From: Maribacter litoralis
Lineage (GTDB): Bacteria > Bacteroidota > Bacteroidia > Flavobacteriales > Flavobacteriaceae
Length of the DNA stretch: 64,000 bases
NCBI RefSeq assembly: GCF_003075045.1
Contig: NZ_QCZD01000001.1
Span: forward strand, 806,001-870,000
Direction of reading: 5' to 3'
Within the stretch, counting starts at the first letter, position 1. Each line of letters opens with the position of its first letter. Both the position numbers and the translations under genes were made by a program. Under the pieces are notes generated by a model, which ran no database searches, had not been told where the DNA came from, and saw nothing but the letters and a program-made list of their open reading frames with translations. This document shows positions 18,450 through 27,460 of the stretch, in pieces.

Positions 18450-19481
18450 CTATAATATTTGATATAATAAAGGGTCTTGTATGTTTGTGTTTTGATACTC
18501 ACTAGCATCATTAGCCTGCAAAATAGGTGCCAATACGCAGAGTACGGTTGTTTTTCCTTTTATTATTAATTTATTTCCTTGTACCCTACTTCTCCAACGG
18601 AATTTTTCTATCGGGATTTTTAATTTATAAATCAATTCAGCCATTTCAGGGGACTCTGAAATCCAATCCATAATAGCTTCTTTGTCTTCTAAAGTAGGTA
18701 TATCGGTAACGGAATCAAAAGTAAATTCCCATTCAACCGGAATATTGAATTTAAAACTGTACGCTTCTCCAAAAGAAGACTCTTGCCTGGTCTTTAAAGC
18801 GCTAAACCAATCGATTGCTACATTGGGATATTCTTGCTCAAACTCTTTAGCAAGGTATGCCGGACCTTCAGACTCTGCCGTTGGGTAGTAACCGTAGTAG
18901 GGTTTTGCCAAATAATGTTCGGCATACTTACCGCCAAATACATTAAAATAAGGAGAAGCAATTACTTGTTCTGCCGCTAAAGCATGCTTTAATTGATTTA
19001 ATAAATGTTTGTTTTCCCCTAACCCGCAGGAGTGAAAAATAACCTTGGTATCGTTCATAAACTCATCACGACTAGATGCGATGCTATTGGTAGCCATCGC
19101 ATGTTGTAAACTTTTTACCGTAATACGCTCGCCATTTACCGTAGTTGTCAAAGACATACCCAGCCAAGCATTACTATGGCTTACAATGTTAATCTCCTTA
19201 AATTTTATGTGCCGCTCCCCTGCTTTGTTTACATAGGTTATGATGTCGTCAATGGAATATAAACTATCTACAATTGGTATTCCTTGCTTTTCAAAATACC
19301 GTTTTGCATTGCTATAATAAGTATTATCACCTTCATCAACACCTGCAATAAAAACGATGGATTCTACTATTCGTTCTTTTTCTAACGGGTAAGCAAGAGC
19401 CGTTTCCGACTGTGACGAAAACGGCTTCTTACTACCAAGCATTAGCACACTAACCAATACCAAAATGAAACACTTATTCAT
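18450..19481 (-). CDS. Exported protein with a caspase-like His/Cys pair (putative)
   Basis: 343 residues. The N-terminus is hydrophobic (about 4-17) and looks like a signal peptide. The region 40-160 resembles the alpha/beta sandwich of clan CD peptidases or DUF4347-like domains: a strand with INIVSHSNAW (His102) and a later strand with VIFHSCGLG (Cys152), 50 residues apart, as in caspase-type catalytic dyads. No closer family could be named. It is third in the LytTR operon, 9 bp after the SH3 gene. Function is unproven; alternatives are a non-catalytic sandwich domain or a carbohydrate-linked hydrolase. Confidence 0.6.
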   Translation of the reverse strand: MNKCFILVLVSVLMLGSKKPFSSQSETALAYPLEKERIVESIVFIAGVDEGDNTYYSNAKRYFEKQGIPIVDSLYSIDDIITYVNKAGERHIKFKEINIVSHSNAWLGMSLTTTVNGERITVKSLQHAMATNSIASSRDEFMNDTKVIFHSCGLGENKHLLNQLKHALAAEQVIASPYFNVFGGKYAEHYLAKPYYGYYPTAESEGPAYLAKEFEQEYPNVAIDWFSALKTRQESSFGEAYSFKFNIPVEWEFTFDSVTDIPTLEDKEAIMDWISESPEMAELIYKLKIPIEKFRWRSRVQGNKLIIKGKTTVLCVLAPILQANDASEYQNTNIQDPLLYQIL

Positions 19482-19490
19482 AGCTGTTCT

Positions 19491-20381
19491 TTAAAAATTC
19501 GTACTCACTACTGCATCATCTCTAATTTCACGGGCTTCTTCCTTTTTAATCAGCTTAGAACCGTTCCACACATAAGGTGTTGTAATGAATTCTACATTAT
19601 CTTGAGCCAATGCATCATCTAAGGATTTAATATTCTTTGTAATGGTCGTCTTCAACAAAATGGTACTCTTTACCCCTTGCATATCCGACGGAAAAACAAA
19701 ATGCTCTGTTTTTAAATAATTGGTATCGGCATAATCTATTAAGTCCGCCACTTTCTTGAACCTACCATTATTCCAAAACAGGTAGCTCTTACCTACTTGG
19801 TAACCTGTGTCCTTATCAGCTAAATCTACTGTAATCACATCTTCTACATTGAAAAGACCTAAACTACCGTGGTTTTCAATATGAACCGGAATCGCAGCCA
19901 AACTATCTAACACCATTTTATCCAATTGTTGTCCGTTTTTAAAGGCTCGTAGTTGGTATGTTGTTTCCGTAACGCCAGATGCATTTTTGGCACTACTTTC
20001 ATAACCATAAACAAACTTCACTTGGTTGTCTGCAATACTCCCGAAGGATTTCTGAGCAATCATTCCGCCCCATACCCAGCCAGTTTGGTCACCCATTGTT
20101 ACACGGTACCAGTGACTTTTAATGCCATCTATTTCTTTGGCGTACAAGCTCTTTTCCCACAGTACCATTTTGGTTCCAATATCCAGTAGCGTTACTTTTT
20201 TACTGCGTACCGATGGCTTTTCGCGAAGAAATACTTTGTGAGCCAATAAATACTCATAGGTCAGTTCTTCTGAGGGAATCTCTTTGTCCATCACTTCAAA
20301 TTCAACTTGTTCTGTTTGAGCGAAAACGTTCACCATTGCAAACAAGCAAAGGAACAAGGCACTTTTCTTTACATTTTTCAT
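19491..20381 (-). CDS. Exported SH3-domain protein
   Basis: 296 residues with a signal peptide (1-21, ending VFA-Q). Residues about 45-110 form a bacterial SH3 (SH3b) domain: VFLREKPSVRSKKVTLL, then HWYRVTMGDQTGWVWGGMI. SH3b domains bind cell-wall peptides or polymers. The C-terminal 180 residues are beta-rich and unrecognised. It is the second gene of the operon starting at 20963. Likely periplasmic or cell-wall associated. Confidence 0.78.
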   Translation of the reverse strand: MKNVKKSALFLCLFAMVNVFAQTEQVEFEVMDKEIPSEELTYEYLLAHKVFLREKPSVRSKKVTLLDIGTKMVLWEKSLYAKEIDGIKSHWYRVTMGDQTGWVWGGMIAQKSFGSIADNQVKFVYGYESSAKNASGVTETTYQLRAFKNGQQLDKMVLDSLAAIPVHIENHGSLGLFNVEDVITVDLADKDTGYQVGKSYLFWNNGRFKKVADLIDYADTNYLKTEHFVFPSDMQGVKSTILLKTTITKNIKSLDDALAQDNVEFITTPYVWNGSKLIKKEEAREIRDDAVVSTNF

Positions 20382-20402
20382 GTTTTTAAATTTTAAGGGT
20401 TA

Positions 20403-20963
20403 TTAATAATTAATTGCTGTTATAGCGTCTTCTGTATCAAAGTCATCATCGTTCCAAGCAATACTTCTAAGTACTTTTATGTCTTTGATCGTATATGTTT
20501 CTGTGTATTGTAATGCTGCTCTTAAAATGGTTCCTTCCTGACCAAATGACTGGTTTGGAAATATGTAGTGTATGTCTGAAATAGGCTCGTAGGCATACTC
20601 GTTTTTTACACTTGGCAAGCCGATAAAATCATCATTGGTTACCAAATAATAGAACTCTTCTGTGCTTGCACAACAGGTATTGTATTCAATAGTAATCTTT
20701 AATACTTCGGTTACCTCTTCAAGACCTGACTTCTCTAAAACCGAGAGGCGCATTTCATCTAATAAACCAAAATCTGCAATAGCTAATGTGGCTAAACTTT
20801 TACCGGGATTCTCTGAAGCAATAACATCTAAAGCCCAAGTATCTTCCTCTTCTTGACCAATACTTCTTTGATTGGTTACATTGTATTTATCGGTTAATTG
20901 AAACTCTTGTGCATTGGTTATAAAAGCACAACATATAAAGGCTAAAAGAATTAGTTTTTTCAT
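20403..20963 (-). CDS. Exported protein of unknown function, first gene of the LytTR operon
   Basis: 186 residues with a clear signal peptide (about 1-18, cleavage after NAQ). The mature part is strand-rich, with a Cys-Cys pair in NTCCAS (about residue 97-102), and is not recognised. It begins 77 bp from the LytTR-type direct repeat at 21040-21066. It heads a minus-strand run with gaps of 21, 9, 41 and 6 bp that ends with the kinase and response regulator genes, so it is inferred to be the first gene of a self-regulated operon. Confidence 0.7.
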   Translation of the reverse strand: MKKLILLAFICCAFITNAQEFQLTDKYNVTNQRSIGQEEEDTWALDVIASENPGKSLATLAIADFGLLDEMRLSVLEKSGLEEVTEVLKITIEYNTCCASTEEFYYLVTNDDFIGLPSVKNEYAYEPISDIHYIFPNQSFGQEGTILRAALQYTETYTIKDIKVLRSIAWNDDDFDTEDAITAINY

Positions 20964-20996
20964 GATATTAATTTTAGTTGTTTTGTTTCTATACCT

Positions 20997-21066
20997 CTAA
21001 ATTAGTGTAGACATCCGGTGTTTTTGGTGGTCTTCTAGTATTCGTAGCACCTCATCTAGAATTCGT
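20997..21066 (-). promoter_or_regulatory. LytTR-type operator and -7 element of the LytTR operon
   Basis: On the plus strand, ATTCGT occurs at 21040-21045 and 21061-21066, a direct repeat with exactly 21-bp period (each preceded by TAGTA or TAGA). The minus-strand -7 candidate TAATTTAG runs from 21004 to 20997, 36 bp from the nearer repeat. The same repeat, period and 36-bp distance occur before the VIT-VWA gene at 23402. This geometry fits LytTR regulators; binding by the regulator at 14620 is inferred. Confidence 0.72.
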
Positions 21067-21165
21067 TGAACAGTGCATATGTAATCAGTTTATATCTAGT
21101 TTTCACTAGGACTTTTATAAAGAAAAACAGACCTAGGAAAAATTATAGATTAGATAATATAGAAA

Positions 21166-21210
21166 GGCACGAAGCAATCGCTACCAACTTGATACAGATT
21201 GCTTCGTGCC
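21166..21210 (-). terminator. Terminator after the VIT-VWA gene
   Basis: Perfect 14-bp stem: GGCACGAAGCAATC at 21166-21179 pairs with 21197-21210 over a 17-nt loop. On the minus strand it is followed by TTTCTATA, a weak T-run. It lies just downstream of the VIT-VWA gene and before the next promoter, so it probably ends that transcript. Confidence 0.7.
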
Positions 21211-21254
21211 TCGCAACAACATTTAAAAAACTGCTTACTGAAAACTGATACTGC

Positions 21255-23402
21255 CTACTTTTTTAGCGTTAATGTAATTTCCTTTTTAACGGATTTTAAA
21301 CTGATTTTCTCCAATTCCAATTGTATAGTTTCATCTATCGTCCAGATACCATTTTCTAGTTTTTCTACACGAATCACTTTTCCATCTACATTGAATTTTA
21401 TGCGCAAGCTTTCATACTTTTTTAAGTACTCGGTTATTAGTTTGGTATACATCACTTTGAACTCCATCGTCAATTGTCTTTTTACATTCTTCTCTATTTC
21501 GTTTTCAAAATCTATGGTAAACGTGCGTTTGAATTTGCTAGTTTCTTTCACCTCTGCTTCTGCTCCTACGGCTGAATTATTTACATTCTTTGGCATTGGC
21601 AATGGTTGTTTCACGTTCTTAAGCGTACCGTCTTTATTGACTATGGCTTCATCAACGGCAACAAATGAGGTGTATTTGGTAAGCAGGTTGTATTTGAGTC
21701 CTAGTGCAACCACCTCAGCTTTTACGTCTTCATTGAACAAATTGTTATAATCATCTAACTCCGCTATTTTCTTTCTTGCCCACAAATAACCCAATGCTTT
21801 GTTTTGCTTGCTTAATTGCCCGTCAGAGACATTATACACTTGTCTAAATCGCTTCTTGCCTTGGTAACCGGTGACAATAATTTTCCCTTCTGCCTTACCT
21901 CTATATTTTCCATGAACAACAACCGGTCTTGCCGCGAAAACATCGGGTATACTCTTTTGGGCAAGGTCGTACATATCAAAGCCTTTCGATTCAATCTTCA
22001 CTCGTGTCAATAATGGAGTTGCTATATAATATGCAAAGTCTTTAGCCACTTCGGCAGCTTCTTCAGACGTGGTGGCAATGAACGATTCGCTGTTGGAAAC
22101 CTTTGCCATACCTTCTATTAAATACCTATTTACACTAGAACCAATGCCGAAGGTGAAGACACTGGCTTGGTCTAGATTGTTACGTATAAGTTCAAAGGCT
22201 TCTTTTTCAACACTTACATAACCATCGGTAATGACCACCATAGACCTTGCTACGCTCATGTCTTTTCTCGGTAATTTATATGCTGTTTTTAGAGCGCTTA
22301 ACAATTGTGTGCCTCCTCCGCCTTGACCTTCGGATAAGAACCGTATAGCGGCTTCAATATTCTGTTCGTTAATTTCTACAGGGGCGGGACTAAAAATGGT
22401 TGAACTCGATGCAAATAACTGAACGTTAAATGTATCGCTCATTCGCAATCCGCATAGAAGATTACGCATCAGTGTTCTTGACACCTCTAATGGATAACCG
22501 TTCATAGAGCCCGATACATCTACGATGAACAAATACTCCCGCGCAGGAATATCATCTAATACCACATCACTATTGGGTTCCATCTGAAAAGCAAAGAAAT
22601 TTTCATCATCACCCTCGTATAGTAATAGTCCGGTTTGTATTTGATTACCCCTTAAATTGTAGTTTAGGATAAAATCTCTGTTCGACGGATTTTTATTCCC
22701 TTCGGATAATATAATCTCGGCTGTTTTTGCATCAGGATAATCAACGGCTATGTGGTGTGATGCACTATTGACATTCTGAATGACCATTCCCGCATTCAAC
22801 CTTATGGAAATATCAAAATTGAAAGTATCCGCTATTCCCTTAGCGGTATACGGCATATTGAAACTTTCTTCGTTATTCGTATTTTCCCCAGTAAATCGTG
22901 GACCCACTACGGCAGGTGCTACAAATTGATATTCGCCATTTACAGGTACCAGAATTTCAGTATAATAAATGTCCAACGTAATTTCATCGCAGGGCATAAT
23001 ATTACCAACGTTCATTTGAAACACATTAGGTCTGTGCTGGTCTAATTTAGCAGCACGTTTGCCTTCTTCCAATGCGGTATCATACACCTTTTGAGCCTCT
23101 TGCTTTTCAAATATTTTAGCAATAACAAGTCGCTCATCAATAATCATATGCATTTTATGAACTGCCGCTTGGGTAGAAAGCGGAAATACATATTTGGCTT
23201 CAATTGCCTCTGAACCCATATTTTGATAGACTTGTGTAACCCGCACATGGGCAATGGTGCCAGCTATGTTGACTTCTGTAATTGAAGATTTCAATGGTAC
23301 AATGGCATTCTCGGTAGCGACCAGTAAATACGGACTATCGGCGACTTGAGAAAAACCTATAAAACAGGTAATGCAAAATAAAAAGGTGTAAAGTGGTTTC
23401 AT
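21255..23402 (-). CDS. VIT and VWA domain exported protein
   Basis: 715 residues. Signal peptide (1-18), VIT domain (about 25-150, with FPLSTQAAVHKMHMII), then a VWA domain with an intact MIDAS start DVSGSM (about 294-299) and a conserved Thr and Asp further on. The overall plan is that of inter-alpha-trypsin-inhibitor heavy-chain-like proteins (also called marine proteobacterial sortase-type VIT-VWA). The C-terminal 250 residues are beta-rich. It has its own LytTR-type operator 76 bp upstream and its own terminator, so it is a single-gene unit co-regulated with the 20963 operon. Presumed metal-dependent adhesion or protein binding at the cell surface. Confidence 0.88.
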   Translation of the reverse strand: MKPLYTFLFCITCFIGFSQVADSPYLLVATENAIVPLKSSITEVNIAGTIAHVRVTQVYQNMGSEAIEAKYVFPLSTQAAVHKMHMIIDERLVIAKIFEKQEAQKVYDTALEEGKRAAKLDQHRPNVFQMNVGNIMPCDEITLDIYYTEILVPVNGEYQFVAPAVVGPRFTGENTNNEESFNMPYTAKGIADTFNFDISIRLNAGMVIQNVNSASHHIAVDYPDAKTAEIILSEGNKNPSNRDFILNYNLRGNQIQTGLLLYEGDDENFFAFQMEPNSDVVLDDIPAREYLFIVDVSGSMNGYPLEVSRTLMRNLLCGLRMSDTFNVQLFASSSTIFSPAPVEINEQNIEAAIRFLSEGQGGGGTQLLSALKTAYKLPRKDMSVARSMVVITDGYVSVEKEAFELIRNNLDQASVFTFGIGSSVNRYLIEGMAKVSNSESFIATTSEEAAEVAKDFAYYIATPLLTRVKIESKGFDMYDLAQKSIPDVFAARPVVVHGKYRGKAEGKIIVTGYQGKKRFRQVYNVSDGQLSKQNKALGYLWARKKIAELDDYNNLFNEDVKAEVVALGLKYNLLTKYTSFVAVDEAIVNKDGTLKNVKQPLPMPKNVNNSAVGAEAEVKETSKFKRTFTIDFENEIEKNVKRQLTMEFKVMYTKLITEYLKKYESLRIKFNVDGKVIRVEKLENGIWTIDETIQLELEKISLKSVKKEITLTLKK

Positions 23403-23434
23403 GATCGTAGTTTTAGATTATTACTATTAAAAGT

Positions 23435-23504
23435 CAAATCTAAAGGGGTACGATCGGTAACTTTGGGTGCTTTTAGAATTCGTTGGATATTATCTAGAAT
23501 TCGT
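23435..23504 (-). promoter_or_regulatory. LytTR-type operator and -7 element of the VIT-VWA gene
   Basis: Plus-strand ATTCGT occurs at 23478-23483 and 23499-23504, period 21 bp. The minus-strand TAGATTTG, a full match to TAnnTTTG, runs from 23442 to 23435, 36 bp from the nearer repeat. Repeat, period and distance match the operator at 21040-21066 exactly, and the distance to the start codon is 76 bp versus 77 bp there. Confidence 0.75.
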
Positions 23505-23615
23505 TAAAGAACCGTTATTCCGGATATTAAAATTTAGCGATTATCTTCTAGGGTTTTGATTTAACAGGTACGTGATAAATAGCCGTGGGCCTATATTCAC
23601 AATAGTTTATAACTA

Positions 23616-23656
23616 AAAAAGGATTCTACTTTTTAAGTGGTAGTAGAATCCTTTTT
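23616..23656 (-). terminator. Terminator after the fucosidase gene
   Basis: A 15-bp stem: AAAAAGGATTCTACT at 23616-23630 pairs with 23642-23656. On the minus strand it ends in a T-run. It lies 18 bp beyond the stop of the GH29 gene and ends its transcript. Confidence 0.82.
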
Positions 23657-23673
23657 AGAATACCTTAATTGCA

Positions 23674-25938
23674 CTACTTAAAAAAATCCAATTCAGCTAT
23701 TGCTGCAGAAGAATTACCTCCTGCAATTTCTATTACCTGTAGTTTTACATATCTCGTAGAAAATGATTTTTTAAACTTAAACAGTCTACCCGTAGGATTA
23801 TTGATCAGATTACCAAATTCAAATGTTTCTTCAACTTGCCAATGAATACCGTCCATACTGCTATAAATAATTCCTTTTTCAATCATACCTGTCGAAATTG
23901 TAGAAGGCGGTGTATATTTAAAAGCGTTGATTTCAGTTTCATCCCCTAAATCTAAAGTAACATAATGGTCTTTTTCAACACCTTCTTTAGATAGCCAATA
24001 CGAATCTATATTCTCATCAAACAACAAGTTGACATGGTGATTCTCGTGAGTACTACTGGCTTTAACAGCCTTCCAATTATTTTTCTGCAACCCAAGACTC
24101 AATTCAGCAACACTACCCAATTTCTGGTTTACAATTGCAAGTGCTTTAACCGTACCATTGGCAAATGAAAACGGTTTATTAAAAACTGTAGATGACCCGT
24201 TAGGCTCTTCACCGTTCGTGGTATAAACAATTTTCATACCTTTATTTAGATTTTCACCTGGATTTTCGCCATTTGGATTCCATTTAAAATCAGCCATAAC
24301 CGGAGCTATGCTTACCATACCATTTTTATTTCTTTCTATTTCTAAAACCGGAGGTCTTGTCTTATAATAATGGGCAGCTACATTCTGAAGTACGGGAATT
24401 GCTCTAAAATCAAGTATGCGTAATCGCAATTTATTCGTTGTTACTTCAGGAAATCTAAGAATTCTTTTATACCCTACATTGGTGCATAAAACCAGCTCTT
24501 GCCATTCTCCATCTACCCATGCATCCAAGGCATGACGAGATATTCGTTCACCGTGCCTCTTTACGTCTTCTTGAATTGTAAACCTATTGATCTTTACCTC
24601 TTTTGGCAGTGTAAATTCGAGTGTTAATTCATCATTATCCAATACTAAAAAAGAGTCTTGATCGGTATCCAATAATTCTGCCGGGCCTTTAGCGTTTTCC
24701 AATAAATCTATACCATAGGTTTCATTAATACGAATACCCGTTTCTTTTAAAACTGTTACATCTTTATCTGAAAATTTCCCTTCTCTGTTTGGAGGAATAT
24801 TCAATAAGAAAATTGAATTGCCACCAACAGACCTTTCATAGATATCAAAAACATCATCTGTATTTCTTACTTTCTGTTCGTCTTCATTTCTATAGAACCA
24901 ACCCTCTCTAATTGAGGTATTCGTTTCTGCTGGCTGATAGTGCAAATATTTACCTTCCATAAGCTTATCGACACTTGCAACATCTTTACCCGTAATATCG
25001 GCAAACAAATTCATTGTTCTAGGGTCTTTAGCGTATGGTATTATATTCCACTCTGTTTCTCTAGTTGCTCCGGCTTCATTGCCGCACCATCGTGTTCCTT
25101 CTTTACCGAATACCACCGCGTTGGGAGCCAAGGCTGTGATAAGCTTTTTCCAATCTCTATATTTATATTGTTGTCCGCCTTTTCGTTTAGGGTGAGCACC
25201 ATCAAACCAAACCTCATCTATTGGCCCGTATTCGGTTAGCAATTCAAATAATTGATTTAAAAAGTATTCATTATAGTCATCAACTTTAAATTCAAAAGTT
25301 GTTTTATTTTTAAATGGTCTACCTTCTACCGGTCTTGGAATAGTTCTTACAGTATACTCACTTAAATTGCCGTACAAGCCATCTTTATTTTCTATCTGAT
25401 ATAAATCTGCAGGCGATAAATAAACTCCTAGCTTAATGCCATATTTTTCACATGATTTGGATAGTTCTTTGAGAATATCTCCTTCGCCGTTTTGAAAGGG
25501 CGAAGACATAACGCCATGTTTTGTATATCTACTTTGCCATAATACAAAGCCATCATGATGTTTAGCAGTAATGATTACCTTTTTCATACCCGCATCTTTC
25601 ATTGCCCTACACCACTGATCGGTATCTAGATTTTTCAGATTAAACACCGAAGGGTCTTCCATGCCATTACCCCACTCAAGTTTTGTAAATGTATTTGGAC
25701 CAAAATGTACAAATGCTATAAATTCATCTTTTAAAGCATTCATTTGATTTTTTGAAGGAACTACATGGGCTGCCTTTAAAATTATAGAGTCCCTAGAATC
25801 ATCTTCATCTATTTTAATCGTATTCTGTGTAGTATAGAACAAGGCTTTTTTAGATTCCTCTTTGCACGAACCTATTAAAAACAGGAGTGTTAGAAGTTTT
25901 AAAATTGATGGTACTTTTTTAAATGTTGATTTAGTCAT
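23674..25938 (-). CDS. GH29 alpha-L-fucosidase lipoprotein
   Basis: 754 residues. Lipoprotein signal with lipobox ending at Cys about 25 (LLFLIGSC). Residues about 60-430 form the GH29 catalytic barrel, with the nucleophile Asp246 in DEVWFDGAH and the EWNTIPYAKDP-like substrate loop. The C-terminal region holds beta-sandwich modules, the last (about 635-754) resembling an F5/8 type C carbohydrate-binding module. It hydrolyses terminal alpha-L-fucosyl residues, here presumably from algal or host glycans. No SusCD pair or other glycan genes are adjacent, so it is an isolated enzyme. Confidence 0.9.
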   Translation of the reverse strand: MTKSTFKKVPSILKLLTLLFLIGSCKEESKKALFYTTQNTIKIDEDDSRDSIILKAAHVVPSKNQMNALKDEFIAFVHFGPNTFTKLEWGNGMEDPSVFNLKNLDTDQWCRAMKDAGMKKVIITAKHHDGFVLWQSRYTKHGVMSSPFQNGEGDILKELSKSCEKYGIKLGVYLSPADLYQIENKDGLYGNLSEYTVRTIPRPVEGRPFKNKTTFEFKVDDYNEYFLNQLFELLTEYGPIDEVWFDGAHPKRKGGQQYKYRDWKKLITALAPNAVVFGKEGTRWCGNEAGATRETEWNIIPYAKDPRTMNLFADITGKDVASVDKLMEGKYLHYQPAETNTSIREGWFYRNEDEQKVRNTDDVFDIYERSVGGNSIFLLNIPPNREGKFSDKDVTVLKETGIRINETYGIDLLENAKGPAELLDTDQDSFLVLDNDELTLEFTLPKEVKINRFTIQEDVKRHGERISRHALDAWVDGEWQELVLCTNVGYKRILRFPEVTTNKLRLRILDFRAIPVLQNVAAHYYKTRPPVLEIERNKNGMVSIAPVMADFKWNPNGENPGENLNKGMKIVYTTNGEEPNGSSTVFNKPFSFANGTVKALAIVNQKLGSVAELSLGLQKNNWKAVKASSTHENHHVNLLFDENIDSYWLSKEGVEKDHYVTLDLGDETEINAFKYTPPSTISTGMIEKGIIYSSMDGIHWQVEETFEFGNLINNPTGRLFKFKKSFSTRYVKLQVIEIAGGNSSAAIAELDFFK

Positions 25939-26078
25939 TTATTAAATTTTGGTTGTTGTTTGGTCTTTAAAACTTACATGATAAACTTCAAATCTAGTTT
26001 AATATTCATAGTAAAACCGATGCTTAATTTGCCTTGTTCAATACTTTTTTTGCATTAAGTATTAAAACACTAGTCAAC

Positions 26079-26121
26079 TGACCAATATCATATGTATTAG
26101 TTTTTAAGATGTTTACTTTTA
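26079..26121 (+). promoter_or_regulatory. CRP/FNR-like site and -7 element of the PPOX gene
   Basis: TGACcaatATCA at 26079-26090 fits TGAY-N4-RTCA on both half-sites. TACTTTTA at 26114-26121 begins exactly 24 bp after its end, the same distance as at seven other units of this cluster. The ATG follows at 26143. Confidence 0.72.
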
Positions 26122-26142
26122 AAAAAATAATAGAAAACCATT

Positions 26143-26604
26143 ATGAGACGGAACTTGAATCAACAAGAATGTATTGAACTGCTAAAACAGAACTACATTG
26201 GTAGACTAGCCTACGTCTCTGGAGGATGCCCTCACATTGTACCCATAACATATTTCTATGACACCGATAGTTACACCCTAATAAGTTATTCTTCTGAAGG
26301 ACACAAAATTAGGGAAATGAGAAAGAATACTGCAATTAGCTTCTCAGTAGATGAGATTGCCTCTATAGCCAACTGGAAATCGGTATTGCTTCATGGGACT
26401 TTCTCAGAACTATCACGTATCGACGCCAAACATATGCTTCATGAATTTTCTGAAGGGGTTAAAAAAGTAATAGCCAATACACACGGCGAACATCCAAAAT
26501 ATATTAGCGAGTTTTCCGCAAAAATTGATAATGAAGATATTCCTGTGATATTTCAAATTCATATCACGGAAATAACAGGGAAACTAAGAGTCAGAAATCA
26601 CTGA
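26143..26604 (+). CDS. Pyridoxamine 5'-phosphate oxidase family flavoprotein (NimA-like)
   Basis: 153 residues, the length of NimA-type split-barrel proteins. It has LKQNYIGRLAYVSGGCPHIVP near residue 14-33 and the strand pattern YTLISYSSEGHKI. Such proteins bind FMN or haem and are involved in nitroreduction or stress. It has its own FNR-like site and starts the cluster at its left edge. In Anr and DosR regulons of other bacteria, related flavoproteins sit with Usp genes, which fits this context. Substrate unknown. Confidence 0.82.
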   Translation: MRRNLNQQECIELLKQNYIGRLAYVSGGCPHIVPITYFYDTDSYTLISYSSEGHKIREMRKNTAISFSVDEIASIANWKSVLLHGTFSELSRIDAKHMLHEFSEGVKKVIANTHGEHPKYISEFSAKIDNEDIPVIFQIHITEITGKLRVRNH

Positions 26605-26636
26605 CCTTAAAATAACATTATTTATAATTGTACATA

Positions 26637-26666
26637 AAAAAGCTCTCATTATTGATGAGAGCTTTT
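26637..26666. terminator. Bidirectional terminator between PPOX gene and sigma-like gene
   Basis: Stem of 12 bp with flanking A and T runs (AAAAAGCTCTCAT at 26637-26649, ATGAGAGCTTTT at 26655-26666), loop of 5 nt. It sits between convergent genes ending at 26604 and 26673, serving both. Confidence 0.85.
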
Positions 26667-26672
26667 CATTTT

Positions 26673-27431
26673 TTAATTACTTTCTAACAGGAACCTTTTT
26701 TCAAAACTATCTTTTAAAAGTTGCCTTGCCAAAGCCAATAATTCTTCTACTTGGTCAATTGTTGTTCTACGTATTTTAGCTATTTCTTCAGTGGTTAGCC
26801 CTTCATCCGTAAATAGTTCATAAACAGTTCTCATGGGCATATTCATTTTGTTAAGCACTAATTGAATATGATGATAAATGCGTTCTTTATTCAAAGAGGC
26901 ATCGAGCTTGTCTGCCAATTGTTTTTCTTCTTGGGTAATAAAAACGTGTTCAAGTGAATAGTTGCTTTTGTTTAAAGATATATCATCTAACTCCTCCAAT
27001 AACACGAAATCACCATCTGCATCTTGAGTATAATTTTCTTCCATAGCATCCCATTCTGGTTTAGAATAAGTATCTATATTATCAAAAAACACATGATCAA
27101 ACTCCTCTTCTACCAAACTATTTTCCAAAAGCTCATCTACTTTTTTGAACAAAAATACATGTAGCTCGTTTTCACTCTTAATATCATCAATATTATCATA
27201 CACTTCTATAAAAAGCTGATCGGTAAAATCACTGGGATCGAACATACCTTTGTTTAATTTACCGTTGGCAACGGCACTATTCAACCTTTTAGACACATAT
27301 CTGTAAATTTGAGGGAGTACCTTTAATAGTTCTGTATTGAAAGATTCTCTATTCTCTTTTCGTTTATAAGAGACCAGTTTAGAATACGTTTCTTTCATTA
27401 TTATTCTTATATCATTCATGGTAGCTTCCAT
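26673..27431 (-). CDS. Sigma-70-like protein, divergent
   Basis: 252 residues. N-terminal helical part resembles sigma region 2 (about 30-100), then an acidic linker (about 100-165) unusual for sigma factors, then a region-4-like HTH near 190-245 (LTTEEIAKIRRTTIDQVEELL). The overall plan is that of ECF-like sigma factors with an expanded acidic insert. It is transcribed divergently from the P-type ATPase gene, and the shared intergenic region has one FNR-like site. An alternative start is the Met at codon 5. Whether it binds RNA polymerase is not shown. Confidence 0.68.
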   Translation of the reverse strand: MEATMNDIRIIMKETYSKLVSYKRKENRESFNTELLKVLPQIYRYVSKRLNSAVANGKLNKGMFDPSDFTDQLFIEVYDNIDDIKSENELHVFLFKKVDELLENSLVEEEFDHVFFDNIDTYSKPEWDAMEENYTQDADGDFVLLEELDDISLNKSNYSLEHVFITQEEKQLADKLDASLNKERIYHHIQLVLNKMNMPMRTVYELFTDEGLTTEEIAKIRRTTIDQVEELLALARQLLKDSFEKRFLLESN

Positions 27432-27460
27432 AATAGTTTACTTTTAAGATTATTACATTA

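Noticed and set aside
21199-21750. Plus-strand frame opposite the VIT-VWA gene
   Set aside because: Antisense to a gene with signal peptide and clear domains; composition is Ser/Phe-rich, typical of a shadow frame.
25979-25990. Possible FNR-like site TGATaaacTTCA upstream of the fucosidase gene
   Set aside because: One half-site mismatch, and the minus strand 24 bp away reads CAACCAAA, not a -7 element. It lacks the shared geometry.
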